15,874 nt of DNA from Pseudoneurospora amorphoporcata (GCA_033297205.1 MU859445.1:1-15874); one strand, 5' to 3'; positions 7,339 to 15,874 are shown, numbered from the stretch's first letter. A program made the numbers and translations. Notes: generated by a model not told the origin, from the sequence alone.

Positions 7339-8479
7339 ATGGCGCCCTTCAAGGACGACATCGTCGCCACAATACGCAAAGCAAACGAGGAGCTCGTCGA
7401 GAGACTCCAAGCGCGACTTAAGGTCGCGGAAATCACTATCAAGGCTATTAACAAAGCTCACAAAGGCCTCAAAACACCCGCCCAAAAGAGGGCGGCAGCC
7501 CCCCTCAGGGAGGAACTCCATGCCCTCGTCTCTTCCTTCTTCCAAGTTGATGCCTCCGGTAAAATTACGCCCCCTCCCGCCTACCCAACGGCGCCCAACC
7601 AACCCAACCAACCCAACCAACCAGGACCCTCGGCTAAGCGCCAGCGGAAAGACCCGGCCCCACCCACTATATTAACTACGCTAAACACATCCTTTTCTAC
7701 CCCTCACACTAGCCTTATTTCGGCTAAACAGAAGGAGACACAGGCGCCCGCTAAGGCCGCTACGAAATAGACCGCCTGGCAGGAGGTCAAATCAAAAAAC
7801 AACAGGAAGGCCAAGACTACCGGCCCGTCTCCCGCCACCAACCACACCCACACTACCACCCCCGCCCACAAAGAGAGCTGCAGGACCTTCCTCAAACTCG
7901 CACTGGACGCAGAACTTCGGAAAGCGACGCCCGAAGGAATTATCTCCTATATTACCGAGGAAGTGAAGTTTCCTCGCCACCAAATTAAACGAATTTACCC
8001 CGTTCAATCAGGGTTCTGTATCGAAACCGTTAAATCGGACCAACGGCAACTCCTTGTAAACCTCAGTAAGGAGGTCCCCCAGTGCGTTATCGAACCGGAG
8101 ATCGAGACGGTCACATACTACCTCACTAGCGTTCCGCCGGTATTCTACGCCCACAACGGCGCCCGTTCTACGGAACCTTTCATCGCCCAAGAAATCCAAG
8201 CCGCTACAAAACAGGAGGCTAAGATCCTTAAAGGAAAAAAGGACGGTGATTATATTATCGTCCTCCGGAAGAAGACCACCCCCTTCCGGATCTTCGGCTC
8301 GGAACCGGCCCGGTTAATGGAACGCAACCCCCGCATACACACATACGAACGGTATTTCGGCTACCATCACACTACCAAGTACACCTTTACTTTAATCTAT
8401 GCCCGTTGTGGCACACCCAAGGCCTCCTATAGGGAAGTCTATAAACCTATCCCCCAGTGCCCCAATTGCCTTAGCCCCT
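7339..8479 (+). pseudogene. LINE ORF1 (zinc-knuckle nucleic-acid-binding protein), copy C, truncated
   Basis: ATG at 7339 (CACGATGG, MAPFKDDIVATIRKANEELV). The frame is intact to 8479 except for one TAG at 7768-7770, where copy B has CAG (QTEWQEVK). Order: a helical, coiled-coil-like N-terminus (about residues 5-45); a Pro/Asn/Gln-rich linker with NQPNQP repeats (7598-7621); a conserved globular region (PEGIISYITEEV, then RLMERNPRIHT); and the start of the zinc-knuckle region (QCPNC). Several knuckle Cys and a His are Tyr here (ERYFG, KYTF, EVYKP), matching TGT-to-TAT and CAT-to-TAT changes relative to copy D. The frame runs by chance past the junction to 8526. LINE ORF1 proteins bind element RNA; this copy is dead. 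Confidence 0.8.
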
Positions 8480-9654
8480 CACCTTCTCCCGAACATTATT
8501 TTTCAGAGACGGCTTCGGCCAATTAGAGACGAGCATTCGAGAGTTAACTCTCTCAAGTCTGGGTAACCTAAGTAGTCGCTATTCCACCACTAGCGTACGC
8601 GCGCGCGCGCGCTCAGTTTGACACGATGGCGCCCTTTAAGGACGATATTGTCGCCACAATACGCAAAGTAAACGAGGAGTTCGTCGAGAGACTCCAGGCG
8701 CGACTTGAGGTCGCGGAGATTACTATTAAGGCTATTGACAAAGCTTACAAAGGCCTCAAAACACCCGCCTAAAAGAGGGCGGCAGCCCCTTTCAGGGAAG
8801 AGTTCAATGCCCTCCTCTCCTCTTTCTTCCAGGTTGATGCCTCCGGACCCTCGGCTAAGCACCACCGGAAAGACCCGACCCCACCCGTTATACTAACTTC
8901 CCCGGATACATCCTTGTCTACCCTTTACACTAGCCTTATTCCGGCTAAACAGAAGGAGATACAGGCGGCCGCTAAGGCTGCTACGAAATAGACCGCCTAG
9001 TAGGAGGTTAAATCAAGAAACAATAGGAAGGCCAAAACTACCGGCCCGACTCCCGCCACCAACCACACCCACACTACTACCCCCGCCCACAAAGAGAGTT
9101 ACAGGACCTTCCTCAGGTTCGTACTGGACGTAGAACTTCAGAAAGCGACGCCCGAAGGAATTATTTCCTATATTACTGAGGAAGTTAATTTCCCTCGCCA
9201 GTAAATTAAACGTAATTACCCCGTCTAGTCCGGCTTCTACATCGAAACAATCAAGCTAAACCAACGACGACTACTCGTAAACCTTAGTAAAGATATTCCC
9301 TAGTGTATTATCGAACCCGAGATTGACACAGTCTCGTACTACTTAGCTAGCGTCCCAACTAAATTCTACGCCCATAACGGCGCTAGAGATACTGTTACGA
9401 ACTTAAGTAATAATACGGGCCTACCGAACCATAGATATGCGTTGTTGTGCAAGGAAAGGAAAGGAAGGATGTGTGCGGAGCGAGAGCCTTGGAAGGCCAG
9501 TTCGTGCGCGCACATGACCCTGCACATGACCGTGCCATAATAATGGGCATAGCACATCAAGGGTCGGTGCAGGGTGGGCATATCATAGGATAATCCTGTG
9601 ATATTAGGAGTAAGAGCCAGGATTAGGCAAGGAGGGCTCATAACTGCCAAGACA

Positions 9655-9765
9655 GGCTCATGAGCCAGAAAGGAGCTCATGAGCCAGAAAGGAGCTCATG
9701 AGCTAAAAAGGAGCTTATGAGCCAGAAAGGGAGCTTATGAGCCAGGAAGAAGCTTATGAGCTAAG
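9655..9765 (+). repeat. Tandem palindromic ~19-bp repeats in the solo LTR U3
   Basis: About six imperfect copies of a unit like GCTCATGAGCCAGAAAGGA. Each is centred on a near-palindrome (GGCTCATGAGCC or GAGCTCATGAGC). Later copies have CTTATGAG, a C-to-T change. Placed upstream of the TATA box, they could be enhancer sites for a dimeric factor; this is inferred. Confidence 0.75.
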
Positions 9766-9809
9766 TTACGACTAATGAGCTAGACGTATGTAACTAGAAG
9801 GCACCAAGG

Positions 9810-9818
9810 TATAAAAGG
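9810..9818 (+). promoter_or_regulatory. TATA box of the solo LTR
   Basis: TATAAAAGG lies about 50 bases downstream of the palindromic repeats and about 180 bases before the LTR end. That is the usual place for the U3/R promoter of an LTR on +. Transcription would read into LINE D ORF1. Confidence 0.55.
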
Positions 9819-10694
9819 ACGACTGGAGAACTCAGATTGTTAGATAGTTCTGTAGTAGTCAATAGATCACCATCACTGAGACTAGTATAACGCTACCATA
9901 CTTGTTGTGAACCTTTTGGCTTTACCAAACGTCTTCTGATAGTCTTCACCTTCAGCTATCCTATTTAGGCAGATCAGATTGCGGTTCGTTATAGATATAG
10001 AGCCGCTCGTCGCTCAAGAGATCTAGGCCGCTACTAAACAGACTATTAAAATTATTAAAGTAAAGAAGGCTGGGGATTATATTGTAATCCTTAATAAACA
10101 GACCTAACCCTTCCGTATTTTCGGGTCGGAACCGGCCCGGTTAATGGAACGGAACCCCCGTATACATACGTACGAAAGGTGTTTCGGCCCCTACAATACA
10201 GCCAAGTGCACCTTCGCTACGATTTGTAGGGATTGCGGCATACTTAAGACCTCACATAAGGATACGTGCAAGCCCGTCCCCCAATGCCCTAACTGCTTAG
10301 GCCCCGAAAAGCCAGGCTATACCGGTTGCCCTGTCTTTCCGAAGGTTAAGGACGGGCATATTAAGAAACCCACCACCGAACAACGGATAGGAGCCCGGAA
10401 AGCCGGAAAGGCCGCGTATAGAGCCGCTGTCCGAGACTTAAAGAAAGAAACAGAGCCTACTGGTGTCGTGGGAGACAACGCGATCAAGATGGCCAACTAC
10501 GAGAAGTTAGAAGGAGGAAAGCCTAAGGGCGACCCCGAAAGGGAGAATAGCCCGGCTATTATAATCGACGACGACGGGGATACGTCGCTGGAGGACTCCC
10601 CGGCCCCGAACTCCCCTCTATCCCTCGCCCCGGCTAAAGTTACGGTATAGTGCGAGAATGCTAGGAAGCGTCTCCGGGCCTAAAAGGAAGGGGA

Positions 10695-10874
10695 TGAATG
10701 AATGAATGAATAAATTTTGTGACTACGTTCTACCAGTACTAGATAATAAGTCGTGCCCGCGACGACGGCTGGGCATAGGTACATTAATGCAGGAAAAAAG
10801 CCTCCTTGGCCAGGCTCTAGCGTGGCCGTGGGCTGAAAAACCCTAATCCTTCCTGTGGTATTTAGTTCCCACTC
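10695..10874 (-). other. LINE 3' UTR and (ATTC)n tail, copy B
   Basis: Non-coding end after the shared ORF2 TAA. On + it starts with TGAATGAATGAATGAA (10695-10710), i.e. (ATTC)n on -, and matches 936-1114 in reverse. Confidence 0.75.
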
Positions 10875-13254
10875 TTATTCCAGGCCCCCTGACCCTGGAA
10901 GGCCCCGCACTTCCTCGTATGGCAGCGGTTCATCGTCTGGGTCGGGGGTCTCCGCGCGGGCTATCCTTATCCCCTGATAGCCTCCTCCTTGTAGTACCTG
11001 GATGTGTATGTATCCCTCATCTTTAAGGGCTTGTGTTCTTGCAAGGAATGTTGCGTAGCTAGTTCCAAATGCCTTTGGCGTATTTTCGGCCGCATACGGG
11101 CTACGGTATATAACTAATGGGCAGACGTAGAAATGTCCTTTCTCCCGGGGCGCTCCGCATATGCAATATCGGAACGTTTCAGGGGGGTGGTTAAAACGGT
11201 CGTGGTAGGAGTGGAAGTCCCAGTGGCCGGTCGTCTCCCCTACCCATCTCGCAAGATATTTGCGAGGTAGCTCGAGGTAGGGGTTATTATCTTTATACCA
11301 TGGCTGGTCCGCAAGGCATTGTGGCTTATTGGTAGCCCAGTATAACTCTGGGTCGGATTCGGGCGGTAGATGCCACAGTTTAAGGCGGCGTGTTTGTCTT
11401 TCGGTACCGGGGGCGAGCCAGTTACGGAGAGCCGGCAGCCGGGGAAGGTAGATTTCGTCCGGGGCCTCCTCCGGGGCGGGTTGTATGTCCGCGAGCGCGT
11501 ATAGTCTAGACCACCCTCGTAGGGGGGGGCGTCTTAGTCTTTGGGTTAGCGGGTAGTTACCCGGGAGCGTATAAAGTCTGGCTGCCGTTCTCGCTACCTC
11601 CTTTCCAATAATTTCTAGCGGGGCTATATACTAGCTAGCCAAAAGGGGACCATCCTTGGGACCGTTCTCCATACTGGTAAGGACTTCCTAAGTGCTTTTG
11701 ATGCAGTTATTTCTAGTTCCTCGAGAGCCGACTTGATGTTCGTGGATACTAGGTTCCCTCTTTTCCCAGGTTTGGAATATCCTAGAAAGAGGGCCGCCGT
11801 TCCGTACGTTAGAGTCGGGACCAAGCATATAGTAAATAATTACTTGGCTAAGCGTCGAGTGAGGCCTCGGGAAACCTGGTTAATACGTGACGAGAGGCCT
11901 ATCACCGTGGTTGCTTTAAGTATGCGTCTCCGGACTTGCGTAGCGAGCGAGAATCTTTCGTCGAGGTAGACCCCTAACTATCGTAGCTCCTTCTGAGGCT
12001 TTATCGTTCCGAGTTAGGTATTAATAGCAATATTAGCCGGGTTCCGCCAAGTCTTCTTTGCCCCTTTGCCCCGTGGCGGTAGGTATAGCGCTTCTATTTT
12101 CCTATAGTCTATTTTGAGGCCTAGATCAGCTGCTCGTTGGTGTAGGTCGGCCGCTCTCAATGATGTGGCGTGTAGCATTTGTGTAGCGTCGCGGCCGATC
12201 GTAAGGTGCGCTATGTCATCTGCGTACGAAAACGCCGGTCCTTGGTATCGTTTCGGTAGTGAGGCTGTAAATAGCAGGAAAAGTATAAGGGACCAGGGGG
12301 AACCCTGGGGCAGTCCGCTACTCGAAAAGAAACGTATCTTAGCCCATCTGAAAGTGAAGCTTCTATCCGTGCAGAAATCTGTAATAAGTGTGGTTAATAG
12401 GGTTGGCCACCCTTGTCCGTTTAGGACTTCGTTGAGCTTATCTACCCTTGTAGATGGGAACGCGGAGTCGATGTCGTAGGTCGTAATAATCCCATGGAGT
12501 CCAACCCGGTTAGTTCCTTCCGCATCGTAAACCAATGCCATAACTAGATCTGTAGCGGACCGAGTAGGAATCGCACCCGCCGTGTCTCTAAGAATTAGGT
12601 CGGCGTTTAGAGCGATCGTAATCATCCTTCTCGCTATTAAGCGTTCGATGCCCTTACCTATTATTGATAGTAGCGCGATGGGTCTCCATTCTTTATAGTT
12701 GTGTGGGTCTCTTCCTAGTTTCGAGAGCGTTATTACCTGCGCTTTCTTAAAGGCAGTAGGGAATTTTCCTAGTCTGAATGTCGCGTGCGTAATAGCCCGG
12801 ACTGTAGGAAGGATCACTTCCTATGTGCCTTTAAGGGTATTTAGCGTAATACTATCGGGTCCTGGGGTGTTTGAGCCGCATTGGAGGAAAGCTTCGCGGA
12901 TTTCTTCGTCCGTAGGCGTTTCTAGGACCCATTGTGCTATATCTTGTGGGAGCATAGGGCCGTGGTGTTGGTAAGGTGGAAGGGCGTCCTGTCCAGTTGG
13001 GCGGAAAGCAGCGTCGGCTAAGTATATAGCGATATCTTCAGGGTCCGTTAACCTCCCGTCCTGTATGTTAATAAGCGTAGGTCTGTCGTTTAAAGGGTCC
13101 TTTCTCCATCTGAGGATGTTGCCTAATTCCTTCGGGGATTTTGCCGTATTTATTCGGTTGCGGTAGAAGTCCGTACGGACTTTTCTGCAAATTCGTCGGT
13201 ATTCTTTAGGGTTCTCGTCCCTTGTCTCAGCAAGGAGGTTACTCCATGTCACAC

Positions 13255-13537
13255 GGACATTTGCCCACAGTCCAGGATTAGGGTTGTCAAGGCTCAGCGC
13301 GAAGGCCGGCGCCAGAAGGACGAAGGAGAATGGTCGAAGAAGACCCACTTGTATGGAGAATGCTAGATTAGTGCCTTGTGGCCTCAGGCCACAAGGCACT
13401 GTACGAAACTTCTTTGGCATAAGGAGGCCTTAAAACTGAACCTTCCTCTGGAGGTTGAAGGAATCAACAAGGCCTTCGAGACCAAAGAAGATTATCAGCG
13501 GAATTGAACTATTGTTCCAAGCTCAGAATACTGCCCT
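13255..13537. mobile_element. 283-bp MITE-like insertion with 8-bp target duplication
   Basis: TGTCACAC occurs at 13247-13254 and 13538-13545, bracketing 283 bp that has no match to LINE ORF2. Removing it with one duplication joins MPWWSVT to WSNLLAETRDE in the same frame, as expected in the linker between endonuclease and reverse transcriptase. It has no long frame and little RIP. An 8-bp duplication fits hAT or MULE-type transposition, but I see no clear terminal inverted repeats. A perfect palindrome lies at its middle. I do not recognise the family. Confidence 0.65.
13370..13400. repeat. Perfect 31-bp palindrome (15-bp arms) within the 283-bp insertion
   Basis: The arm AGTGCCTTGTGGCCT, one spacer base C, then its exact reverse complement. 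It can form a strong hairpin on either strand. It lies close to the centre of the insertion, 115 bp from the left end and 137 bp from the right. Confidence 0.9.
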
Positions 13538-14379
13538 TGTCACACTCCACCAGGGCATACTCTTCGGTTTCCCTCCGAGCGCGATGGAGTACTCCTTGAT
13601 CGTACCTTCGAAAATATCTATAAAGGACCAAGCGAGTTCGTCGAGTTCTCTTTGGGAAATTGGCGTAGGGACCGTTCTAGGAAGCCGCCGTAATAAGGCT
13701 TGGTATGCGTCTTCTTCGTTCGTAGCTGAGAGCGTATATTTCTTCCGGGGAGGTAGGTTCTTATTAGCTGGTATAGTAATAACGAGTTTGCGATGGTCCT
13801 AAACCCAAGCGCCGACTCTCATATACGATCCCTCCGTTCCAAACGCGAGGTCTAGGGTCGAATCTCCATTCGCGTGTCTGTGTGTGGGTATTCCAGGTGT
13901 ATTTAGTAGGTTGAGGCCCTGGAAAGCCATTATCTTATCGATTTCGTCCCCTCGTCCTGAGTTGCGGAACTGGGGGTCCCAAGAGGAGTGGTGAGCGTTA
14001 AAGTCTCCTACTATCAATATAGGTTGAATTTGGATCGTGGATAGGTATTCCCTTGCCGGTTCCGCCTGCCTATCGTGTGGGTGCCAGTATGTATTCGTAA
14101 TATTGGCGCCGTTGACTGTTATTGTCGTAGTGTGCGTTTGAAAGTCGAGTGGTATAGTAAAATCGTGTGTTTTTGCGATGTATATCGCGGATCTTGTCTC
14201 TCGGTCATCTAGACCGACGGTATAATAGCCGGGATGTCTACGGATCCTGCCTTGTATAACGGCAGGTTCTTGGATGCAGACTACCGGGGTCCGGCTTGAA
14301 ATTGCCCATTCGAGGATGCCGTCAGTATTCGCCAGGGACTTCTGGACGTTAACGGATACAACCCTTAATCCCCCTTTCA

Positions 14380-15874
14380 TTAGGATAGGGGGTCAGGGCT
14401 TTGTTGTCTATCCTCCTACATGCCCTCCGCCGGTTGAGCCTTGGGCAGCTGGGGGGGTGGGATGGGGGTGTTCGGTGCTACAGGGAAACGACCGCGAGGG
14501 GTATTTTCCCAGATCTCTGAAGGTTGTAAACTTTCGTGATACTTTACGGCCGCCCGTGGGACGGGCTGTTTAAAAGTAAAGAGCTTAACTCCTATCTCCT
14601 CCCCTTTTTCCCCTTCCTCTTGGGCCCGGAAACGCTTTCTAGCATTCCCGCGCCATGCTGTAATGTTGAGCGTTGGGTCCTGGGGTGTAAAAGGGCCCAG
14701 GGGTAGGATGGGGGTCCGGGGGGCCGGTTCCGGCTACGTAGCTGGTGGGGTTTCCGGGGGCGGAGGGGACTCTTCTAATTCCGAGCTCCTATCGTCTTCA
14801 ATTACGATCGTAGCGGTATTAGTAGACGGCCCGGCGGCGGCGGCGGTCTCCGGGTCCATAGTAGTATCTCCGTCCTTATCAATTACAGTATTTAAGGATG
14901 CGTCGCTAGTTGTAACGGGGGCCGTCTCGGTCTTTCCGGTTGGGGATCTGGTTACTCCGTTATCTACCTAAAATACTTTAACAGCGTCTCTGTATGTAGC
15001 TCTGCCGGCCTTTCTAGCTCCGGCGCGTTATTCGGTAGTAAATTTCTTAACGTTTCCGTCTTTAACCTTAGGGAAGACGGGGCAATCTGAATGTCCTAAC
15101 TGGAAGGGGCTAAGGCAATTGGGGCACTGGGGGATAGGTTTGCAAACTTCCTTATAGGAGGCCTTGGGTATGCCACAACGGGCACAGATTGAAGCAAAGG
15201 TGTACTTTGTAGTATAATGGTGGCCGAAATACCGTTCGCATGTGTGTATGCGGGGGTTGCGTTCCATTAACCGGGCCGGTTCCGAGCCGAAGATCCGGAA
15301 GGGGGTAGTCTTCTTCCGGAGGACGATAATATAATCACCGTCCTTTTTTCTTTTAAGGATCTTAGCCTCCTATTTTATAGCAGTTTGGACTTTTTAGGCG
15401 ATGAAAGGTTTTGTAGAACGGGCGCCGTTGTGGGCGTAGAATACTAGCGGAACGCTAGTGAGGTAGTATATAACCGTCTCGATCTCCGGTTCGATAACGT
15501 ACTAGAGGACCTCCTTACTGAGGTCTACAAGAAGTTGCCGTTGGTCCGATTTAACGGTTTCAATATAGAACCCTAATTGAACGGAGTAAACTCGTTTAAT
15601 CTAGTAGCGAAGAAACTTCACTTCCTCGGTAATATATAAGATAATGCCTTCGGGTGTCGCTTTCCGAAGTTCCGCGTCTTCCTTAAGCCTAAGGAAAGAC
15701 CTACAGCTATTTCTATGGGCAGCGGGTTGATAACCCTGAGTAGGGACGGTCGTCTTAGTCCCTTTAATATTTTTCTTAAATTTGACCTCCTGCCATTCGG
15801 TCTGTTTTGGGTTGCCCTTGGCGGGCGGGTAGGACGGCTTCTGGGTAGCCGGGGTGGGGTTGGGGTGCAAGGCT
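14380..15874 (-). pseudogene. LINE ORF1, copy B, RIP-inactivated, 5' end outside window
   Basis: One frame on - from the window edge to TAA at 14380-14382, with stops at 15601-15603, 15028-15030 and several others, in positions of Gln or Trp where copies C or D can be compared. Readable parts: PKQTEWQEVKFKK (linker), RNSCRSFLRLKEDAELRKA, MERNPRIHTCERYFG (from 15267), the knuckle region (CARCG, EVCKP, QCPNC, H-x2-C) and KVKDGNVKKFTTE. An acidic, Ser/Pro-rich tail follows, with ARKRFRAQEEGEKGEEIGVK near 14640-14580. Two of the knuckle-region Cys are Tyr. The stop overlaps the ORF2 start by one base (TAATG). Confidence 0.82.

Larger units (their letters stand above)
7194..8479 (+). mobile_element. 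Tad1-like LINE copy C, 5' end and partial ORF1
   Basis: Starts near 7194 with ACCTTCTCCCGAACAT, the same first bases as copy D at 8481, which supports this as the true 5' end of the family. It contains the 5' UTR and ORF1 up to the zinc knuckle. It then stops abruptly at 8479, where copy D starts. In copy B the sequence after TTAGCCCCT continues into ORF1, so D's 5' end broke C. The remainder of C should lie beyond the right edge of the window. Confidence 0.85.
9393..9993 (+). mobile_element. Solo LTR (601 bp) inside LINE D ORF1
   Basis: Begins TGTTACGAAC and ends GTTCGTTATA, an inverted pair expected of an LTR (the final CA appears as TA). It is flanked by GATAC (9388-9392) and GATAT (9994-9998), a 5-bp duplication with one C/T difference. 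Removing it with one duplication restores the ORF1 reading ARDIEPLVAQEIQAATKQ, which aligns to copy C. It holds palindromic U3-type repeats and a TATA box on +, so I give it + orientation. CA and TG dinucleotides are abundant, unlike the surrounding LINE, so it inserted after most of the RIP damage. Confidence 0.85.
8480..10694 (+). mobile_element. Tad1-like LINE copy D, 5' UTR and ORF1, interrupted
   Basis: 5' UTR from about 8480 (it aligns with 7194 onward), ORF1 ATG at 8626, ORF1 sequence to about 10694. A 601-bp solo LTR divides it at 9393-9993. The right end is cut where the (ATTC)n tail of copy B, on the opposite strand, begins (10695). The part left of the LTR carries many stops; the part right of it is much better kept. 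Confidence 0.85.
8626..10694 (+). pseudogene. LINE ORF1, copy D, split by solo LTR
   Basis: Starts ATGGCGCCC like copy C. Many in-frame TAG/TAA stops fall between about 8770 and 9360. Relative to C it lacks 66 bp of the Pro/Asn/Gln linker (an in-frame loss after the codons for DAS). After the LTR the frame resumes at GAG CCG CTC (10000). From 10144 an open stretch of 168 codons carries the best-kept zinc-knuckle region: C-x2-C-x6-H-x3-C (CRDCG to DTCKP), then QCPNC and a distal Cys, where the His of copy B is Tyr. A basic region (EQRIGARKAGKAAYR) and an acidic tail (IIIDDDGD) follow. The TAG at 10648-10650 stands where B has TGG, so ORF1 is longer than this open stretch. Confidence 0.8.
10875..14380 (-). 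pseudogene. LINE ORF2: APE endonuclease, reverse transcriptase and zinc knuckle, RIP-inactivated
   Basis: ATG at 14378-14380 overlaps the ORF1 stop. The endonuclease (about residues 1-205) shows N11, QEP (E38), TYWHPH, GDFNAHHSSWD (126-136) and STLDLAF; the expected DH follows the TAG at 13799-13801. A linker with MPWW is split by the 283-bp insertion. The reverse transcriptase shows WRPIALLSIIGKGIERLI, YDIDSAFPSTR (12478), GLPQGSPWS (12316) and YADD (12215-12226). Then come the thumb (LVPTLTYGTAALF) and a C-terminal knuckle (C-x-C-G, HF-x3-C, about 11119-11205). The TAA at 10875-10877 is shared with copy A. Stops include 12821-12823, 12014-12016, 11978-11980 and 11840-11842. An extra TA near 11624-11630, absent from A, shifts the frame. 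No RNase H motif is seen between thumb and knuckle. Confidence 0.88.
10695..15874 (-). mobile_element. Tad1-like LINE copy B (nearly complete), inserted into copy D
   Basis: On -: most of ORF1 (15874 to 14380), complete ORF2 (14380 to 10875), a 3' UTR and an (ATTC)n tail ending at 10695. The 5' end is outside the window. Endonuclease and reverse transcriptase motifs place it with APE-type LINEs. The two-ORF plan with a zinc-knuckle ORF1 and a C-terminal ORF2 knuckle fits the Tad1 clade of filamentous fungi. It carries RIP-type stops, a 2-base frameshift and a 283-bp insertion, so it is inactive. Its tail joins ORF1 of copy D at 10694/10695. Confidence 0.88.

Noticed and set aside
8480..8526. 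C-terminal extension of ORF1 in copy C
   Set aside because: The last codons before the TAG at 8524 are the 5' UTR of copy D read by chance after the junction.
9655..9765. CRISPR array
   Set aside because: The units are imperfect tandem repeats without distinct spacers and lie within an LTR in a fungal genome.
1..11811. One large composite transposon bounded by the 1.1-kb inverted arms
   Set aside because: The arms are the 3' ends of two separate LINE insertions, each with its own tail and different neighbours.
13370..13400. Intrinsic transcription terminator
   Set aside because: The hairpin has no following T run and the DNA is eukaryotic; it is better seen as the palindrome of an inserted element.
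13255..13537. Spliceosomal intron in LINE ORF2
   Set aside because: No fitting GT...AG boundaries restore the frame, and the 8-bp duplication points to a transposition event.

Overview
The window looks like a transposon graveyard from a filamentous ascomycete (Pezizomycotina). I see no host gene, rRNA or tRNA. Nearly all of it is nested mobile elements. Their reading frames are mostly still in phase but carry TAG/TAA stops where related copies have CAG, CAA or TGG. That C-to-T / G-to-A pattern at CpA/TpG is the mark of repeat-induced point mutation (RIP), a genome defence of filamentous ascomycetes. Tad1-clade LINEs and a PIF/Harbinger element with a Myb/SANT partner gene fit the same assignment.

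Layout, left to right. (1) 1-1114 is the 3' end of a Tad1-like LINE on + (copy A), ending in an (ATTC)n tail. (2) 1115-4729 is a decayed PIF/Harbinger DNA transposon whose left terminal repeat is cut by the tail of copy A. It carries two convergent dead genes: a Myb/SANT-like protein (+, 1341-2951) and the DDE transposase (-, 4501-3200). A 280-bp solo LTR with a CAAGG target duplication sits in the Myb gene. (3) 4730-7193 is AT-rich, heavily mutated DNA. It contains a compact 505-bp element (5175-5679) with two 116-bp terminal direct repeats, inverted ends TGTCACAGG/CCTGTGACA and a perfect GTAAT target duplication: a TRIM-like miniature LTR retrotransposon. A possible LTR (5845-6042) and an unrecognised coding relic lie to its right. 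(4) 7194-8479 is the 5' UTR and part of ORF1 of LINE copy C (+), broken by the 5' end of copy D. (5) 8480-10694 is LINE copy D (+), 5' UTR and ORF1, interrupted by a 601-bp solo LTR (9393-9993, GATAC/GATAT duplication). (6) 10695-15874 is LINE copy B on -, inserted into D: a complete ORF2 (endonuclease, reverse transcriptase, C-terminal zinc knuckle) and most of ORF1, running off the right edge. A 283-bp insertion with an 8-bp target duplication and a 31-bp palindrome lies in its ORF2.

How the parts work together. In the LINE, ORF1 is a nucleic-acid-binding zinc-knuckle protein. ORF2 supplies nicking and target-primed reverse transcription. The two meet at a TAATG stop/start overlap, which suggests coupled translation. 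In the Harbinger element, a Myb/SANT protein normally recruits the DDE transposase to the ends. All copies here are broken by several stops. The solo LTRs and the 283-bp insertion keep normal CA/TG content and look younger than the RIP-mutated elements they sit in. Relative order: the Harbinger element came before LINE A and the 280-bp LTR; LINE C before D; D before B.
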